Shown here piece by piece: positions 1 through 6,854 of a stretch of 6,960 nucleotides of DNA (position 1 is its first letter; each line of letters begins with the position of its first letter). The notes below the pieces were generated by a model. The model was not told where the DNA came from and searched no databases. It worked only from the letters and a program-made list of their open reading frames with translations. The translations under genes and the position numbers were made by a program. The stretch comes from Victivallales bacterium (lineage in GTDB: Bacteria; Verrucomicrobiota; Lentisphaeria; Oligosphaerales; Lenti-02), in contig JABGQJ010000411.1 of NCBI GenBank assembly GCA_018648945.1, positions 1 through 6,960 of the forward strand, read 5' to 3'.

Positions 1-2
1 AA

Positions 3-101
3 GGCGGCCACTGGACCAACCCCATCTGCCCGGAGCGCGTATCCCGACTGGTCACCGAGTTCCGCCGCCTGGCGGCACGCCAAGAGATGTGCGATGGATG
101 A
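3..101 (+). CDS. C-terminal end of an upstream gene, function unknown (partial)
   Basis: The third forward frame is open from the window edge and ends in TGA at 99-101, giving 32 residues that start GGHWTNPICPERVSRL and end in an Arg-rich, helix-like tail (FRRLAARQ). Nearly all codons end in G or C, as in the confirmed genes here, and the other two forward frames give less protein-like, Pro/Arg/Ser-rich translations. This is why I read it as the tail of a real gene. The piece is too short to assign to a family. It lies on the same strand as the glycoside hydrolase, 113 bases upstream, so the two could be cotranscribed, but nothing in the sequence proves it. Confidence 0.4.
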   Translation, partial: GGHWTNPICPERVSRLVTEFRRLAARQEMCDG

Positions 102-214
102 TTTCAGATTGATGATTGGTGGAGACAGATAGGGGAGGCCCCCGCTGAACTCCGCGCCACGATTCCCCCCCATGCCATCATCCCCCAGTTCCACGTTGCC
201 AGGAATCCCTCGCC

Positions 215-2632
215 ATGCCCACTTCACTGCCCGCCCCGTCAACTACCCGCGATGTGATCTGTCTGGACGCCGACTGGCAGTTTGCAGTCAACCGCGAAGC
301 GCCGGTGACCAGTCCCGCGTTCATCTTCTCCAATGCGCACACGTTCGGCTACGACGACAGCGGCTGGCGCGCGGTCGATCTGCCGCACGACTGGAGCATC
401 GAGGACATCCAGCCAGGCAACGACGCATTCTCCGGCCCATTCTACGATGGCGCGGTGGGCAAGCAGTCGCAGGGCTTCTCGGTCGGCGGCACGGGCTGGT
501 ATCGCAAGGGCTTCCTCTTGCCTGAAGCATTCCAGGGGAAGCGATTGTTCCTGCGATTCGACGGGGTCTACCGCAACGCGGATGTGTGGATCAACGGCCA
601 ACACCTGGGCAACCACCCCTACGGCTACACGGAATTCTCCTACGATATCACACCCCACCTGCGGTATGGCGAGGAGAGCAATCTGATCGCGGTGGAGGCG
701 AAGAACCCCGGGAAGAACAGCCGCTGGTACTCCGGCTCGGGCATCTACCGTCACGTCTGGCTGACCGCCGTCCATCCCATCCACGTGGTGGAGAACGGCA
801 CCTTCGTGACCACCCCCGAAGTCACCGCCGACCAAGCCACCGTGTGGGTCTCGAACGAATTGGCGAACACGGGAGACGAGGCGGCTGACGTCATGGTCGA
901 CGTGACGATCCGAAACGGGGCGGGGGAATCGGTCGCCACCCAGACTGTCCACACACACGTGCAGGCTGGCCAACTGGTTCCCTTGCGCCAACGCCTGCTT
1001 GTGGGCACCCCGGATCTCTGGTCGCCGGATTCGCCCAGCCTCTACACCGCCACGACGGAGATCCGCCTCGGCGAGGGACCTGTGGACTGCGCAGAAGCCG
1101 TCTTCGGTATCCGCAGCATCCAGTTCGATGCGGAGAATGGCTTCCGGCTGAATGGTGTGCCCACGCTCATGAAGGGCGGCTGTGTGCATCACGACAACGG
1201 GCCGCTCGGCGCAGCGGCGTTCGACGTGGCGGAATACCGGCGGATTCGCCTGCTGAAGGAGGCCGGCTTCAACGCCATCCGCTGCGCGCATAATCCGCCC
1301 TCCCCTGCCTTCCTCGATGCGTGCGACCAGCTCGGCATGCTCGTGATCGACGAGGCCTTCGACCACTGGAACCGAGCCAAGAACCCGCAAGACTACCATG
1401 CCTTCTTCGCTGAGTGGGGCGAGATCGACATGGCCAGCATCGTGCTGCGTGACCGGAACCATCCCGCCGTCGTTCTCTGGAGCATCGGCAATGAGATCCC
1501 CGAACAGGAAACTTTGCTCGGCACGGAAACCGCCCGCAAGCTAGTGGACGCCATTCGGCGACACGACCCCACCCGAGCCACCACCATCGGGCTCCATCCC
1601 AAAGGGCAGAAGGACATCAACGGCCTCTTCAACGTGCCGTGGAAGCAGCACGACGGGATCCTCTCCATCGTCGATGTGGGCGGCTACAACTACCGTCCCG
1701 AGCAGTACGAGCCCGACCACGAGCGCATCCCTGGTCGCGTGATCTGCGGCACGGAGACGTTCCCGAAGCGGGCCCATGAGTTCTGGTCCCTGACAGAACG
1801 CCTGCCCCACGTGGTCGGCGATTTCGTTTGGACCTCTTTCGACTACCTGGGCGAGGCCAGTATCGGCTGGTTCGGCTTCCACGACAGCTTCCCCTGGACC
1901 GTCGCCTATTGCGGCGATATCGACATCTGTGGGTTCCGGCGGCCCCAGTCTCGGTACCGCGGCGTCCTCTGGAACGAGGCGGAGACGCTGGCTCTCTTCG
2001 TGCGCCATCCCGAACCCACCTTCGGGGCGCCTCGGAAGAGCGGCTGGGACTTCGACGACGTGTCCCCGTCCTGGAACTGGGCAGGTCGCGAAGGTCAGGA
2101 AATGGACGTGGTCGTCTACTCCTGCTGCGAGGAGGTCGAGCTGAGGCTGAATGGCCAGTCCCTGGGTGCCAAGGCGTTCTCGGCTGAAAACGCCCATACC
2201 CAGGAGTGGAAGGTGCCGTACGAACCTGGCACGCTCGAAGCGGTTGGCCTGGTAGATGGCGTCGGGAACGTGAGCCAGAGCCTGGAGACGGTCGGTAAGC
2301 GGGTCGGCCTCCGGCTGACGCCAGAACGTTCGCTCCTGCGGTGCGGGGGGCAGGATCTTGCCTTCGTCACCATCGAGTTCCTTGATGCGGACGGGCGCCC
2401 CGACCCGGTGGCCGAGAATCTGGTCGAGGCCACCGTCGAAGGCCCCGCCACTCTTGCTGCCCTGGCTTCGTCTCGCCCCGATTCGGTCGAGAGCTTCCAG
2501 CAGGCATCACGGCACGCGTTCCGCGGCAAAGCCCTTGCGATTCTTCGCACCGCCAAGGAAGCCGGACCGGTCATGCTCACCATCTCCTCTCCCGGCTTGG
2601 CCTCGGCCCAGGTAACGCTGATGGTAGAGTGA
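215..2632 (+). CDS. Glycoside hydrolase family 2 protein, beta-galactosidase-like, with DUF4982-type C-terminus
   Basis: An 805-residue retaining beta-glycosidase, probably a beta-galactosidase, hydrolysing terminal beta-linked sugars. Domain order: N-terminal jelly-roll sugar-binding domain (about 13-185, with GGTGWYRKGF and DVWINGQHLGNHPYGY), immunoglobulin-like domain (about 188-300), TIM barrel (about 301-600), DUF4982-like domain (about 615-690, with VELRLNGQSLG) and a final Ig-like domain (about 697-800). The barrel carries the family signatures GGCVHHDNGPLGAA (321-334) and IRCAHNPPS (355-363). The acid/base is Glu427 in WSIGNE, the nucleophile Glu514 in CGTETFPKR, and Trp539 is a likely active-site aromatic. 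Length is normal for this architecture and nothing is broken. The start ATG has AGGA at 201-204, ten bases upstream. I see no signal peptide, so it probably acts in the cytoplasm on imported oligosaccharides. GH2 also contains beta-glucuronidases and beta-mannosidases, so the family call is firm but the substrate is not. Confidence 0.93.
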   Translation: MPTSLPAPSTTRDVICLDADWQFAVNREAPVTSPAFIFSNAHTFGYDDSGWRAVDLPHDWSIEDIQPGNDAFSGPFYDGAVGKQSQGFSVGGTGWYRKGFLLPEAFQGKRLFLRFDGVYRNADVWINGQHLGNHPYGYTEFSYDITPHLRYGEESNLIAVEAKNPGKNSRWYSGSGIYRHVWLTAVHPIHVVENGTFVTTPEVTADQATVWVSNELANTGDEAADVMVDVTIRNGAGESVATQTVHTHVQAGQLVPLRQRLLVGTPDLWSPDSPSLYTATTEIRLGEGPVDCAEAVFGIRSIQFDAENGFRLNGVPTLMKGGCVHHDNGPLGAAAFDVAEYRRIRLLKEAGFNAIRCAHNPPSPAFLDACDQLGMLVIDEAFDHWNRAKNPQDYHAFFAEWGEIDMASIVLRDRNHPAVVLWSIGNEIPEQETLLGTETARKLVDAIRRHDPTRATTIGLHPKGQKDINGLFNVPWKQHDGILSIVDVGGYNYRPEQYEPDHERIPGRVICGTETFPKRAHEFWSLTERLPHVVGDFVWTSFDYLGEASIGWFGFHDSFPWTVAYCGDIDICGFRRPQSRYRGVLWNEAETLALFVRHPEPTFGAPRKSGWDFDDVSPSWNWAGREGQEMDVVVYSCCEEVELRLNGQSLGAKAFSAENAHTQEWKVPYEPGTLEAVGLVDGVGNVSQSLETVGKRVGLRLTPERSLLRCGGQDLAFVTIEFLDADGRPDPVAENLVEATVEGPATLAALASSRPDSVESFQQASRHAFRGKALAILRTAKEAGPVMLTISSPGLASAQVTLMVE

Positions 2633-2651
2633 GCCCCCCGATCCTCCGAGG

Positions 2652-3131
2652 CTACGCGCCGGCCGGATCGTCGGGCCTTGGGGTCCAGCGGTAGCGTCTC
2701 TTCAGAGGGCAGCCGCGACTGATTTTGGGGACGCTGGCGGGATCGGGTGAATTGCCGAGGTACTGACAACCGAGACGCTCGATGGTGCGGAGCGATGGGG
2801 TGTTGTCGGTATCGGCCGTGATGATGGCGGAGCCTTTGATCTCAGCGACGAAGGGTGCAAGGGCCCGGCAGGCACGGAGGGCGTAGTGCCGACCCCGATG
2901 CGGCGGATCGACCGCGTATCCGATGTGGCCGGCGAAGTGGATGAGGTGGGGGGTGTCATCCACTCGAAAACTGATGTTCCCGACGTCCTCATCCGCTTCG
3001 TTGATGATGCGGAAATGATAGGCTGGGACTAGTCCCTTCCGCTCGTCGCCAGGGAAGATGCACTCAAGCCGGAGAGTCACGCCGGCATGGGTCAGGAGGT
3101 AGCGAGGGGGCAGAAGACCAGGGACCGTCAT
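2652..3131 (-). CDS. GNAT-family N-acetyltransferase
   Basis: A 159-residue protein with the GNAT fold, expected to transfer an acetyl group from acetyl-CoA to an amine. The acceptor cannot be told. A central strand, GHIGYAVDPPHRG (68-80), leads into the acetyl-CoA pyrophosphate loop and helix HRGRHYALRACRALAPF (78-94). This is followed by a strand SAIITADTDN (101-110) and the motif-B helix TPSLRTIERLGCQYL (111-125), both typical of the family. The loop normally reads R/Q-x-x-G-x-G/A; here the central Gly is replaced by His82, while Arg79, Gly80 and Ala84 remain. The C-terminus is basic (LKRRYRW). No signal peptide or membrane segment is visible, so it should be cytoplasmic. The start is ATG at 3129-3131, with only a weak purine run (AGAG) ahead of it. 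It converges on the GH2 gene, 19 bases apart, and is separated from the operon upstream of it by a hairpin. Confidence 0.82.
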   Translation of the reverse strand: MTVPGLLPPRYLLTHAGVTLRLECIFPGDERKGLVPAYHFRIINEADEDVGNISFRVDDTPHLIHFAGHIGYAVDPPHRGRHYALRACRALAPFVAEIKGSAIITADTDNTPSLRTIERLGCQYLGNSPDPASVPKISRGCPLKRRYRWTPRPDDPAGA

Positions 3132-3240
3132 GGCTCTCTATCCGAAGGATCTGTTCATGGAGCCAACGCCCGCCAGCTCTCCTGGGTACCATAGCATGGA
3201 GTCGAGACCGGCTCGTACGTATTCCAGGCCAGCGAACCGA

Positions 3241-3273
3241 CCCGACCCGGGGCGGTGAGCCAATCGGGTCGGG
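3241..3273 (-). terminator. Candidate terminator hairpin at the end of the nfeD-floA operon
   Basis: A perfect 9-base inverted repeat, CCCGACCCG at 3241-3249 and CGGGTCGGG at 3265-3273, encloses a 15-base loop. The loop itself can form a 3-base GGC/GCC stem (3251-3253 with 3259-3261). It starts 28 bases beyond the stop codon of the last operon gene (3302) and lies before the GNAT gene, a sensible place to end the operon transcript. No U-tract follows on the minus strand, so it does not meet the classic intrinsic terminator pattern. It may instead block 3' exonucleases or assist factor-dependent termination. The remainder of the 3132-3301 gap shows nothing I can name. Confidence 0.4.
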
Positions 3274-3301
3274 CCAGAATGGAACGGTAAGAACGGAGCA
3301 G

Positions 3302-3880
3302 CTAGACGTCGAAGGCTCTGGGCGCACCGAGGATCTCGGAGATCAGGACAGCCCGGCGCAGGTTCGCTCTGCCAAGCACCCGGACGCGGATGGGCAGGCG
3401 TTGGTTGGTGCCGAGCACAGCCTTCCCCTGCCCCTCTTCGGCAGGGAAGGCCTTGCCGAAGCTGTGCTTGTAGATATCACCGACGGCCTGCTGCGCGGCT
3501 TCTTGGGCCGCCTGGGTCAACTCGCGCTCGACGCGCGCCTCGTCAAGGTACTGGCGCGCGGCGGGCTCGGGCACGGGCACGGGCTGCGGCTTAGGTGTCG
3601 GCACAGGCACGGGTTGTGCCTGTTGCTGCAACTGGCGGAGGATATCCCGGACGTGGCTGCTGGGCTCCGGCCGGGTTTTGGTTTCCTCCTTCACGATGAT
3701 CGGCTTTCGGGAAGCGGCCTGGCTCTGAGAGGGCGATGGGGAGGAGGGGGTCTCCTCCTCCCACCAGCCGTCGCCGCTGTCCTTGCCGCCCGTACGGGTC
3801 TGGCTCTGTTCCTGGGCTGCACGCACCGCCTTGGCGATGATGATGACCAGGAAGATGATGGGGATGATCAGCTTTTCCAT
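3302..3880 (-). CDS. Small membrane-anchored protein of unknown function, last gene of the nfeD-floA operon
   Basis: I do not recognise a named family for this 192-residue protein. Residues 4-16 (LIIPIIFLVIIIA) form one hydrophobic helix followed by a positive charge (Lys17, Arg20), as in a single-pass protein whose bulk is in the cytoplasm. Residues 21-75 are a polar, disordered-looking linker rich in Gln, Ser, Glu and Pro. Residues 78-90 (VRDILRQLQQQAQ) look helical. A Pro-Val-Pro stretch (90-106) follows, and 108-137 is Ala/Glu/Gln-rich and probably coiled. The C-terminus, LPIRVRVLG then LRRAVLISEILGAPRAF (174-190), is compact and looks like the conserved functional part. The ATG at 3878-3880 has GAGG five bases upstream. 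The gene starts 24 bases after floA on the same strand, so cotranscription and a role with FloA are likely, though inferred. Similar short proteins with a membrane helix and an EIL-x-x-P ending near flotillin genes are my recollection, not something checked. Confidence 0.75.
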   Translation of the reverse strand: MEKLIIPIIFLVIIIAKAVRAAQEQSQTRTGGKDSGDGWWEEETPSSPSPSQSQAASRKPIIVKEETKTRPEPSSHVRDILRQLQQQAQPVPVPTPKPQPVPVPEPAARQYLDEARVERELTQAAQEAAQQAVGDIYKHSFGKAFPAEEGQGKAVLGTNQRLPIRVRVLGRANLRRAVLISEILGAPRAFDV

Positions 3881-3904
3881 AGTTGCCTCACAGGCGATTG
3901 CCTG

Positions 3905-4924
3905 CTACTGGACGGTGCTGTCCTCTTCGCCGACGATGTTGCTGCGCATCTCGGTGTCGGCCTTGAGGTTCTCCATGCGGTAGTAGTCCAGGACGCCTAG
4001 GTTGCCATCGCGCAGGGCCGCGGCCATGGCCAAAGGCACTTCTGCCTGGGCCCCGACCACCTTGGCCTGCATCTCCTGGACCCTCGCCTTCATCTCCTGC
4101 TCCACAGCGACGGCCTGGGCGCGCCGCACCTCGGCTCTGGCCTGGGCCACGCGCATGTCGGCTTCGGCCTGGTCGGCCTGGAGCTTGGCACCGATGTTCT
4201 CGCCCACATCCACGTCGGCGATGTCGATGGAGAGGATTTCGTAGGCGGTGCCGCTGTCCAGTCCCTTCTCCAGCACGCGGGTGGAAATGAGGTCGGGATT
4301 CTCCAGCACGGTGGCGTAGCTTGCGGCCGAACCGATGGTGGTCACAATGCCTTCGCCGACACGGGCGATGATCGTCTCCTCGGTGGCGCCACCGACGAGG
4401 CGCTCCAGGTTGGCGCGGACGGTGACCCGGGCCTTGGCCCGCAACTGAATACCATCCTTGGCCACGGCGTCGATCGTGTTCCGGCCCTTGGCGGGATCGG
4501 GGCAATCGATGACCCGGGGTAGGACGGAGAGCTTGACGGCGTCGAGTACGTCGCGTCCGGCGAGGTCGATGCCGGTCGCGCGCTTGAAGTCCAGTGGGAT
4601 GCCTGCCTTGTCGGCGGCGATCAGGGCGTTGACCACGTTCAGCACGTCGCCTCCTGCGAGCAGATGGGCCTCAATGCTGTCGGTCTCGATCTCCGAAAGT
4701 CCGGCCTTCTTCAGGCGGATGACGGCTTCGACGATGAGCCCGGGGTCCACATGGCGCAGCTTCATCCCGATCAGGGTCAGAATGCCGACGTGCGCCTTGG
4801 AGGCCAGCGCCCGAATCCACACGTTCAGGAAGTAGAAGAACGTGAAGAGGAAGACCAGACCGACGAGGACGAGCGGAATCGCGACGAATGGCCATATGTT
4901 GGCGGCGGGGATGAGCAACGTCAT
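3905..4924 (-). CDS. floA: Flotillin-like protein FloA
   Basis: A 339-residue bacterial flotillin homologue that scaffolds functional membrane microdomains. Residues 12-34 are a strongly hydrophobic membrane-inserting segment at the N-terminus, with the rest in the cytoplasm. The body matches the FloA/YqfA pattern closely: [19 protein letters not shown], then [20 protein letters not shown] (157-176), then [18 protein letters not shown]. The SYEI-type segment here reads [18 protein letters not shown], followed by [20 protein letters not shown], which opens a long Ala/Glu-rich coiled region (about 248-300) used for oligomerisation. The tail [17 protein letters not shown] is also typical. Length is normal for FloA. 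The ATG at 4922-4924 has an AAGGAG site (4934-4939) nine bases upstream. It follows nfeD by 54 bases and precedes the small membrane protein by 24, the usual NfeD-FloA arrangement. Confidence 0.95.
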   Translation of the reverse strand: MTLLIPAANIWPFVAIPLVLVGLVFLFTFFYFLNVWIRALASKAHVGILTLIGMKLRHVDPGLIVEAVIRLKKAGLSEIETDSIEAHLLAGGDVLNVVNALIAADKAGIPLDFKRATGIDLAGRDVLDAVKLSVLPRVIDCPDPAKGRNTIDAVAKDGIQLRAKARVTVRANLERLVGGATEETIIARVGEGIVTTIGSAASYATVLENPDLISTRVLEKGLDSGTAYEILSIDIADVDVGENIGAKLQADQAEADMRVAQARAEVRRAQAVAVEQEMKARVQEMQAKVVGAQAEVPLAMAAALRDGNLGVLDYYRMENLKADTEMRSNIVGEEDSTVQ

Positions 4925-4933
4925 GTTGAGTCT

Positions 4934-4939
4934 CTCCTT
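4934..4939 (-). promoter_or_regulatory. Ribosome binding site of floA
   Basis: The minus strand reads AAGGAG here, a near-perfect Shine-Dalgarno sequence nine bases before the floA ATG. It is the strongest such site in the window, shows that this organism uses Shine-Dalgarno initiation, and fixes the floA start. It suggests FloA is translated more strongly than NfeD, which lacks a visible site. Confidence 0.75.
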
Positions 4940-4978
4940 AGATGTGTGTACGTCCTACCTGGGAAGGAACTGCGATTC

Positions 4979-5470
4979 TTAGGACTCGCCTTGGATCTCT
5001 TGGGTAGCCGTGACAACCACGCGGTTGCCTTCGACGTTGATTACGTGAACGGGCTGATTGGCGGGAATCCGCTCGCCGCGGGTCACGACGTCCAGTCTGC
5101 GGCCGTCAAAGATAGCGACGCCTGCCGGACGTAGTGGCGTGTGCGAGACGCCCTCACTGCCGACTAGGCTCTCCTGCTCCGGGTCGAAGCCATGCCAGTC
5201 CTTGGCATCGTTCTGCAGAATCATTCTCTTGCCGAACGGGCTCCTCGGAAAGAACTTGAGCCACAGGTAGAGCCCAACCAGGCCAAGCCCAGCGGACACG
5301 GCGAGCAACTGCATACCCCAGGCCGGATCCTCAAAGGTCGCGGCAGCAACCCCGGCACCAATCAGCAGGGCGCCAATAATCCCCAGAATCCCGCCGGGCA
5401 CGAAGATCTCGAAGAAAACAAGGAGGAAGCCCGCGACAACCAGGCCGTAAATGGTGCCAGGATCATCCAT
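4979..5470 (-). CDS. NfeD family membrane protein (short form, flotillin partner)
   Basis: A 163-residue membrane protein of the NfeD family, which in many bacteria is encoded beside a flotillin and associates with it. Three hydrophobic segments come first: about 7-29 ([18 protein letters not shown] core), 29-45 ([16 protein letters not shown]) and 55-73 ([17 protein letters not shown]). The soluble C-terminal OB-fold domain (about 102-155) carries the family pattern [18 protein letters not shown], then [19 protein letters not shown], then [13 protein letters not shown]. The N-terminal ClpP-like protease domain of long NfeD proteins is absent, as expected for the short form. I chose the ATG at 5468-5470 because the frame extends upstream only to a TTG at 5528-5530, and the added residues do not look like the family. 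No strong Shine-Dalgarno site precedes it (only GGGA about 12 bases away). It is the first gene of the likely nfeD-floA operon. Confidence 0.9.
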   Translation of the reverse strand: MDDPGTIYGLVVAGFLLVFFEIFVPGGILGIIGALLIGAGVAAATFEDPAWGMQLLAVSAGLGLVGLYLWLKFFPRSPFGKRMILQNDAKDWHGFDPEQESLVGSEGVSHTPLRPAGVAIFDGRRLDVVTRGERIPANQPVHVINVEGNRVVVTATQEIQGES

Positions 5471-5519
5471 GCGTGCGCTTGGTCCCGCTGTGTGTACAAA
5501 CTGGGAGAATCTGGAGACG

Positions 5520-5525
5520 TATATA
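5520..5525 (-). promoter_or_regulatory. Possible -10 element upstream of nfeD
   Basis: The minus strand reads TATATA here, in the only AT-rich patch of the 105-base gap between the glycosyltransferase stop and the nfeD start. It is about 50 bases ahead of the nfeD ATG, a plausible leader length. No good -35 hexamer lies 16-18 bases further upstream; the nearest TTG-containing hexamer, TTGCAG at 5551-5556, is 25 bases away. This is a weak candidate promoter for the nfeD-floA operon. Confidence 0.25.
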
Positions 5526-5575
5526 TCCAATGTACGGATCGTGCCGCGTTCTGCAACCTTACGCGCCGCTTTTCG

Positions 5576-6763
5576 TCACCCACCATGGGTGAGCTCGGCG
5601 ACAAAGGTGGCCATGCGCGCGGCCATGCGCGCCCGGTCGAAGTGCTCGACAGCGCGGCGGCGGGCCGCCGCGCCAAGCCGGGCACGCAGATCCCGGTCAC
5701 CGCAAAGCCGGGCCAGCATGGTGCCCAGGCCGGATACGTCCCCAGGCTCGGCAAGGAAGCCGGTTTCCCCATCGGCAATCACCTCCGGCATGCCGCCGGC
5801 GCGACAGCCGATCACCGGTTTCCCCCAAGCCATGGCCTCCAGGAAGACAAGTCCAAAGGACTCGTAGTTGGAGGGCACAGCGAACACGTCGCACTGCTGA
5901 TAGAGCCGCCGTAGTTCGTCTTCGGGCACGAAACCAAGGAACTTCACATGCTTCGCGAACGAGCCATAGGCGGTCCGGAAGTAGTCCGCGAAGTACTGAC
6001 CCCCAGGGCCCTCGGGTCGATCCTTGCCAGCGATCAGGAATTCGACATTGGGGAACTCGGAAACCACGCCAGGCACGGCATCGAGCAGGGTCGCGGTCCC
6101 CTTGCGCCTTTCCAGGCGGCCGACGTAGAGCACGCGAACCGGCGCATCCGCAGCGGGCGGCGGAATGGCCGCGATCTCCTCATCGCCGGGAAGCATGGTC
6201 CCCAAGGGAATGACGTGCACCTGCGCCGGGTCGAATCCGTAGACCTTCGCCATCATGCCAGCATGGGCGCGCGTGGAACAGATCAGACGGTCTGCCGCCA
6301 GGACGGCCCGGCGTTCGAGCCAGCAGGTGAACTTTGCCCCCATGTGATTCTTGCGTGCCGGCTCCAGTTCCAGGCACTCAAGGAACGGCGTGTGCAAGCG
6401 GGTGATGACCGGCAGCCGCCGTGCCGGCGGTCGCCGCGCGTACCAGTAGCCCACACCCTCCCAGTTGGGGAACTCCACCACATCAAGGGGTTGTTCCCGA
6501 TGCAGGCGGTCGATTTCCCGGGCCAGGAAGCGGCTCCAGCAAATGCCAGGCAGGAACCGTTCCCCCTTCGGCAGCTCTCGCATGCGGTAGCGGCGGACAG
6601 TCACGCCATCGACCTCCTCACAGCGTTCTTCGCCCTCCGTTCGGGACAGAATGACCGGCGCATGCCCCGCTTTGGCCAAGGCTTCGGTCAGGTCACGGGT
6701 GTAGGTCTCAATACCCCCGCCCCCCTCGGGCGGGTAGATCCCACAGACAATGGCGATGCGCAT
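5576..6763 (-). CDS. Glycosyltransferase family 4 (GT-B fold)
   Basis: A 395-residue cytoplasmic or membrane-peripheral retaining glycosyltransferase, transferring a sugar from an activated donor to an acceptor, probably in polysaccharide, glycolipid or capsule synthesis. The N-terminal Rossmann domain begins [20 protein letters not shown] with the Gly-rich loop (14-17) that binds near the donor phosphate. The C-terminal donor domain begins near [14 protein letters not shown] (209-222), carrying the family's GRL-x-x-x-KG signature. The EX7E motif is present as ESFGLVFLE, with Glu301 and Glu309, followed by [16 protein letters not shown] (314-329) and [10 protein letters not shown]. Length is normal and the gene is intact. 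I chose the ATG at 6761-6763 because it starts exactly at the family's N-terminus and has GGAAAGG just upstream. A 26-residue extension to a TTG at 6839-6841 adds nothing family-like. Donor and acceptor cannot be told, and it lies 105 bases upstream of nfeD on the same strand. Confidence 0.93.
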   Translation of the reverse strand: MRIAIVCGIYPPEGGGGIETYTRDLTEALAKAGHAPVILSRTEGEERCEEVDGVTVRRYRMRELPKGERFLPGICWSRFLAREIDRLHREQPLDVVEFPNWEGVGYWYARRPPARRLPVITRLHTPFLECLELEPARKNHMGAKFTCWLERRAVLAADRLICSTRAHAGMMAKVYGFDPAQVHVIPLGTMLPGDEEIAAIPPPAADAPVRVLYVGRLERRKGTATLLDAVPGVVSEFPNVEFLIAGKDRPEGPGGQYFADYFRTAYGSFAKHVKFLGFVPEDELRRLYQQCDVFAVPSNYESFGLVFLEAMAWGKPVIGCRAGGMPEVIADGETGFLAEPGDVSGLGTMLARLCGDRDLRARLGAAARRRAVEHFDRARMAARMATFVAELTHGG

Positions 6764-6767
6764 GGAG

Positions 6768-6774
6768 CCTTTCC
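6768..6774 (-). promoter_or_regulatory. Ribosome binding site of the glycosyltransferase
   Basis: The minus strand reads GGAAAGG four bases before the ATG at 6761-6763. The purine run supports this ATG as the start over the TTG 78 bases upstream, although the spacer is a little short. Confidence 0.5.
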
Positions 6775-6800
6775 AGCAGAAATGATGACACGACCCGGTT

Positions 6801-6815
6801 GCCAGCCACGCTGGC
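6801..6815. other. Short perfect hairpin in the glycosyltransferase leader
   Basis: GCCAGC (6801-6806) and GCTGGC (6810-6815) form a 6-base all-paired stem with a 3-base loop, 37 bases ahead of the glycosyltransferase ATG. No U-tract follows on either strand, so I do not call it a terminator. It would lie in the 5' leader of the glycosyltransferase mRNA if the promoter at 6826-6854 is used. Confidence 0.35.
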
Positions 6816-6825
6816 TTGGCCCGGC

Positions 6826-6854
6826 ACAATACACGGAGCAAGCCAAACCGCCAA
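6826..6854 (-). promoter_or_regulatory. Candidate sigma-70-type promoter for the glycosyltransferase
   Basis: On the minus strand TTGGCG (6849-6854) and TATTGT (6826-6831) are separated by exactly 17 bases. Each matches four of six positions of the TTGACA/TATAAT consensus. Transcription would start near 6819, giving a leader of about 55 bases before the ATG. The spacing is ideal but the hexamers are modest, and the sigma-70 consensus may not hold in this organism. Confidence 0.3.

Noticed and set aside
239..1462. A long (407-codon) open frame antisense to the GH2 gene
   Set aside because: It lies opposite a confirmed GH2 coding region, has no family pattern, and its composition (many Val, Arg, Gly, His) is what GC-rich antisense frames give.
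1541..2197. A 218-codon antisense frame within the GH2 gene, and smaller frames nearby on both strands
   Set aside because: All overlap the intact GH2 reading frame and show no domain features.
2639..2670. CGATCC/GGATCG inverted repeat between the converging GH2 and GNAT genes as a shared terminator
   Set aside because: Only a 6-base stem with a 20-base loop, one arm inside the GNAT coding end, and no T-run on either strand.
3559..3620. Repetitive GGCACGGGCACGGG-like DNA as a possible repeat element
   Set aside because: It is explained by codons for the Pro-Val-Pro linker of the small membrane protein.
3401..4000. A plus-strand frame of 199 codons opposite the small membrane protein and the end of floA
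   Set aside because: The minus-strand genes have a membrane helix, a Shine-Dalgarno site and operon spacing. The plus frame is Leu/Arg/Gly-rich shadow sequence.
5471..5530. TTG start adding 20 residues to NfeD
   Set aside because: No Shine-Dalgarno site, and the extra residues do not fit the family. The ATG at 5468-5470 begins just before the first membrane helix.
5192..5914. A plus-strand frame of 240 codons across nfeD, the gap and the glycosyltransferase end
   Set aside because: It spans two confirmed minus-strand genes and reads as low-quality sequence without a family pattern.
6764..6841. TTG start adding 26 residues to the glycosyltransferase
   Set aside because: The ATG at 6761-6763 opens exactly on the family N-terminus and has its own ribosome binding site. 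The extension is Cys/Trp-rich and overlaps the promoter-like sequence.
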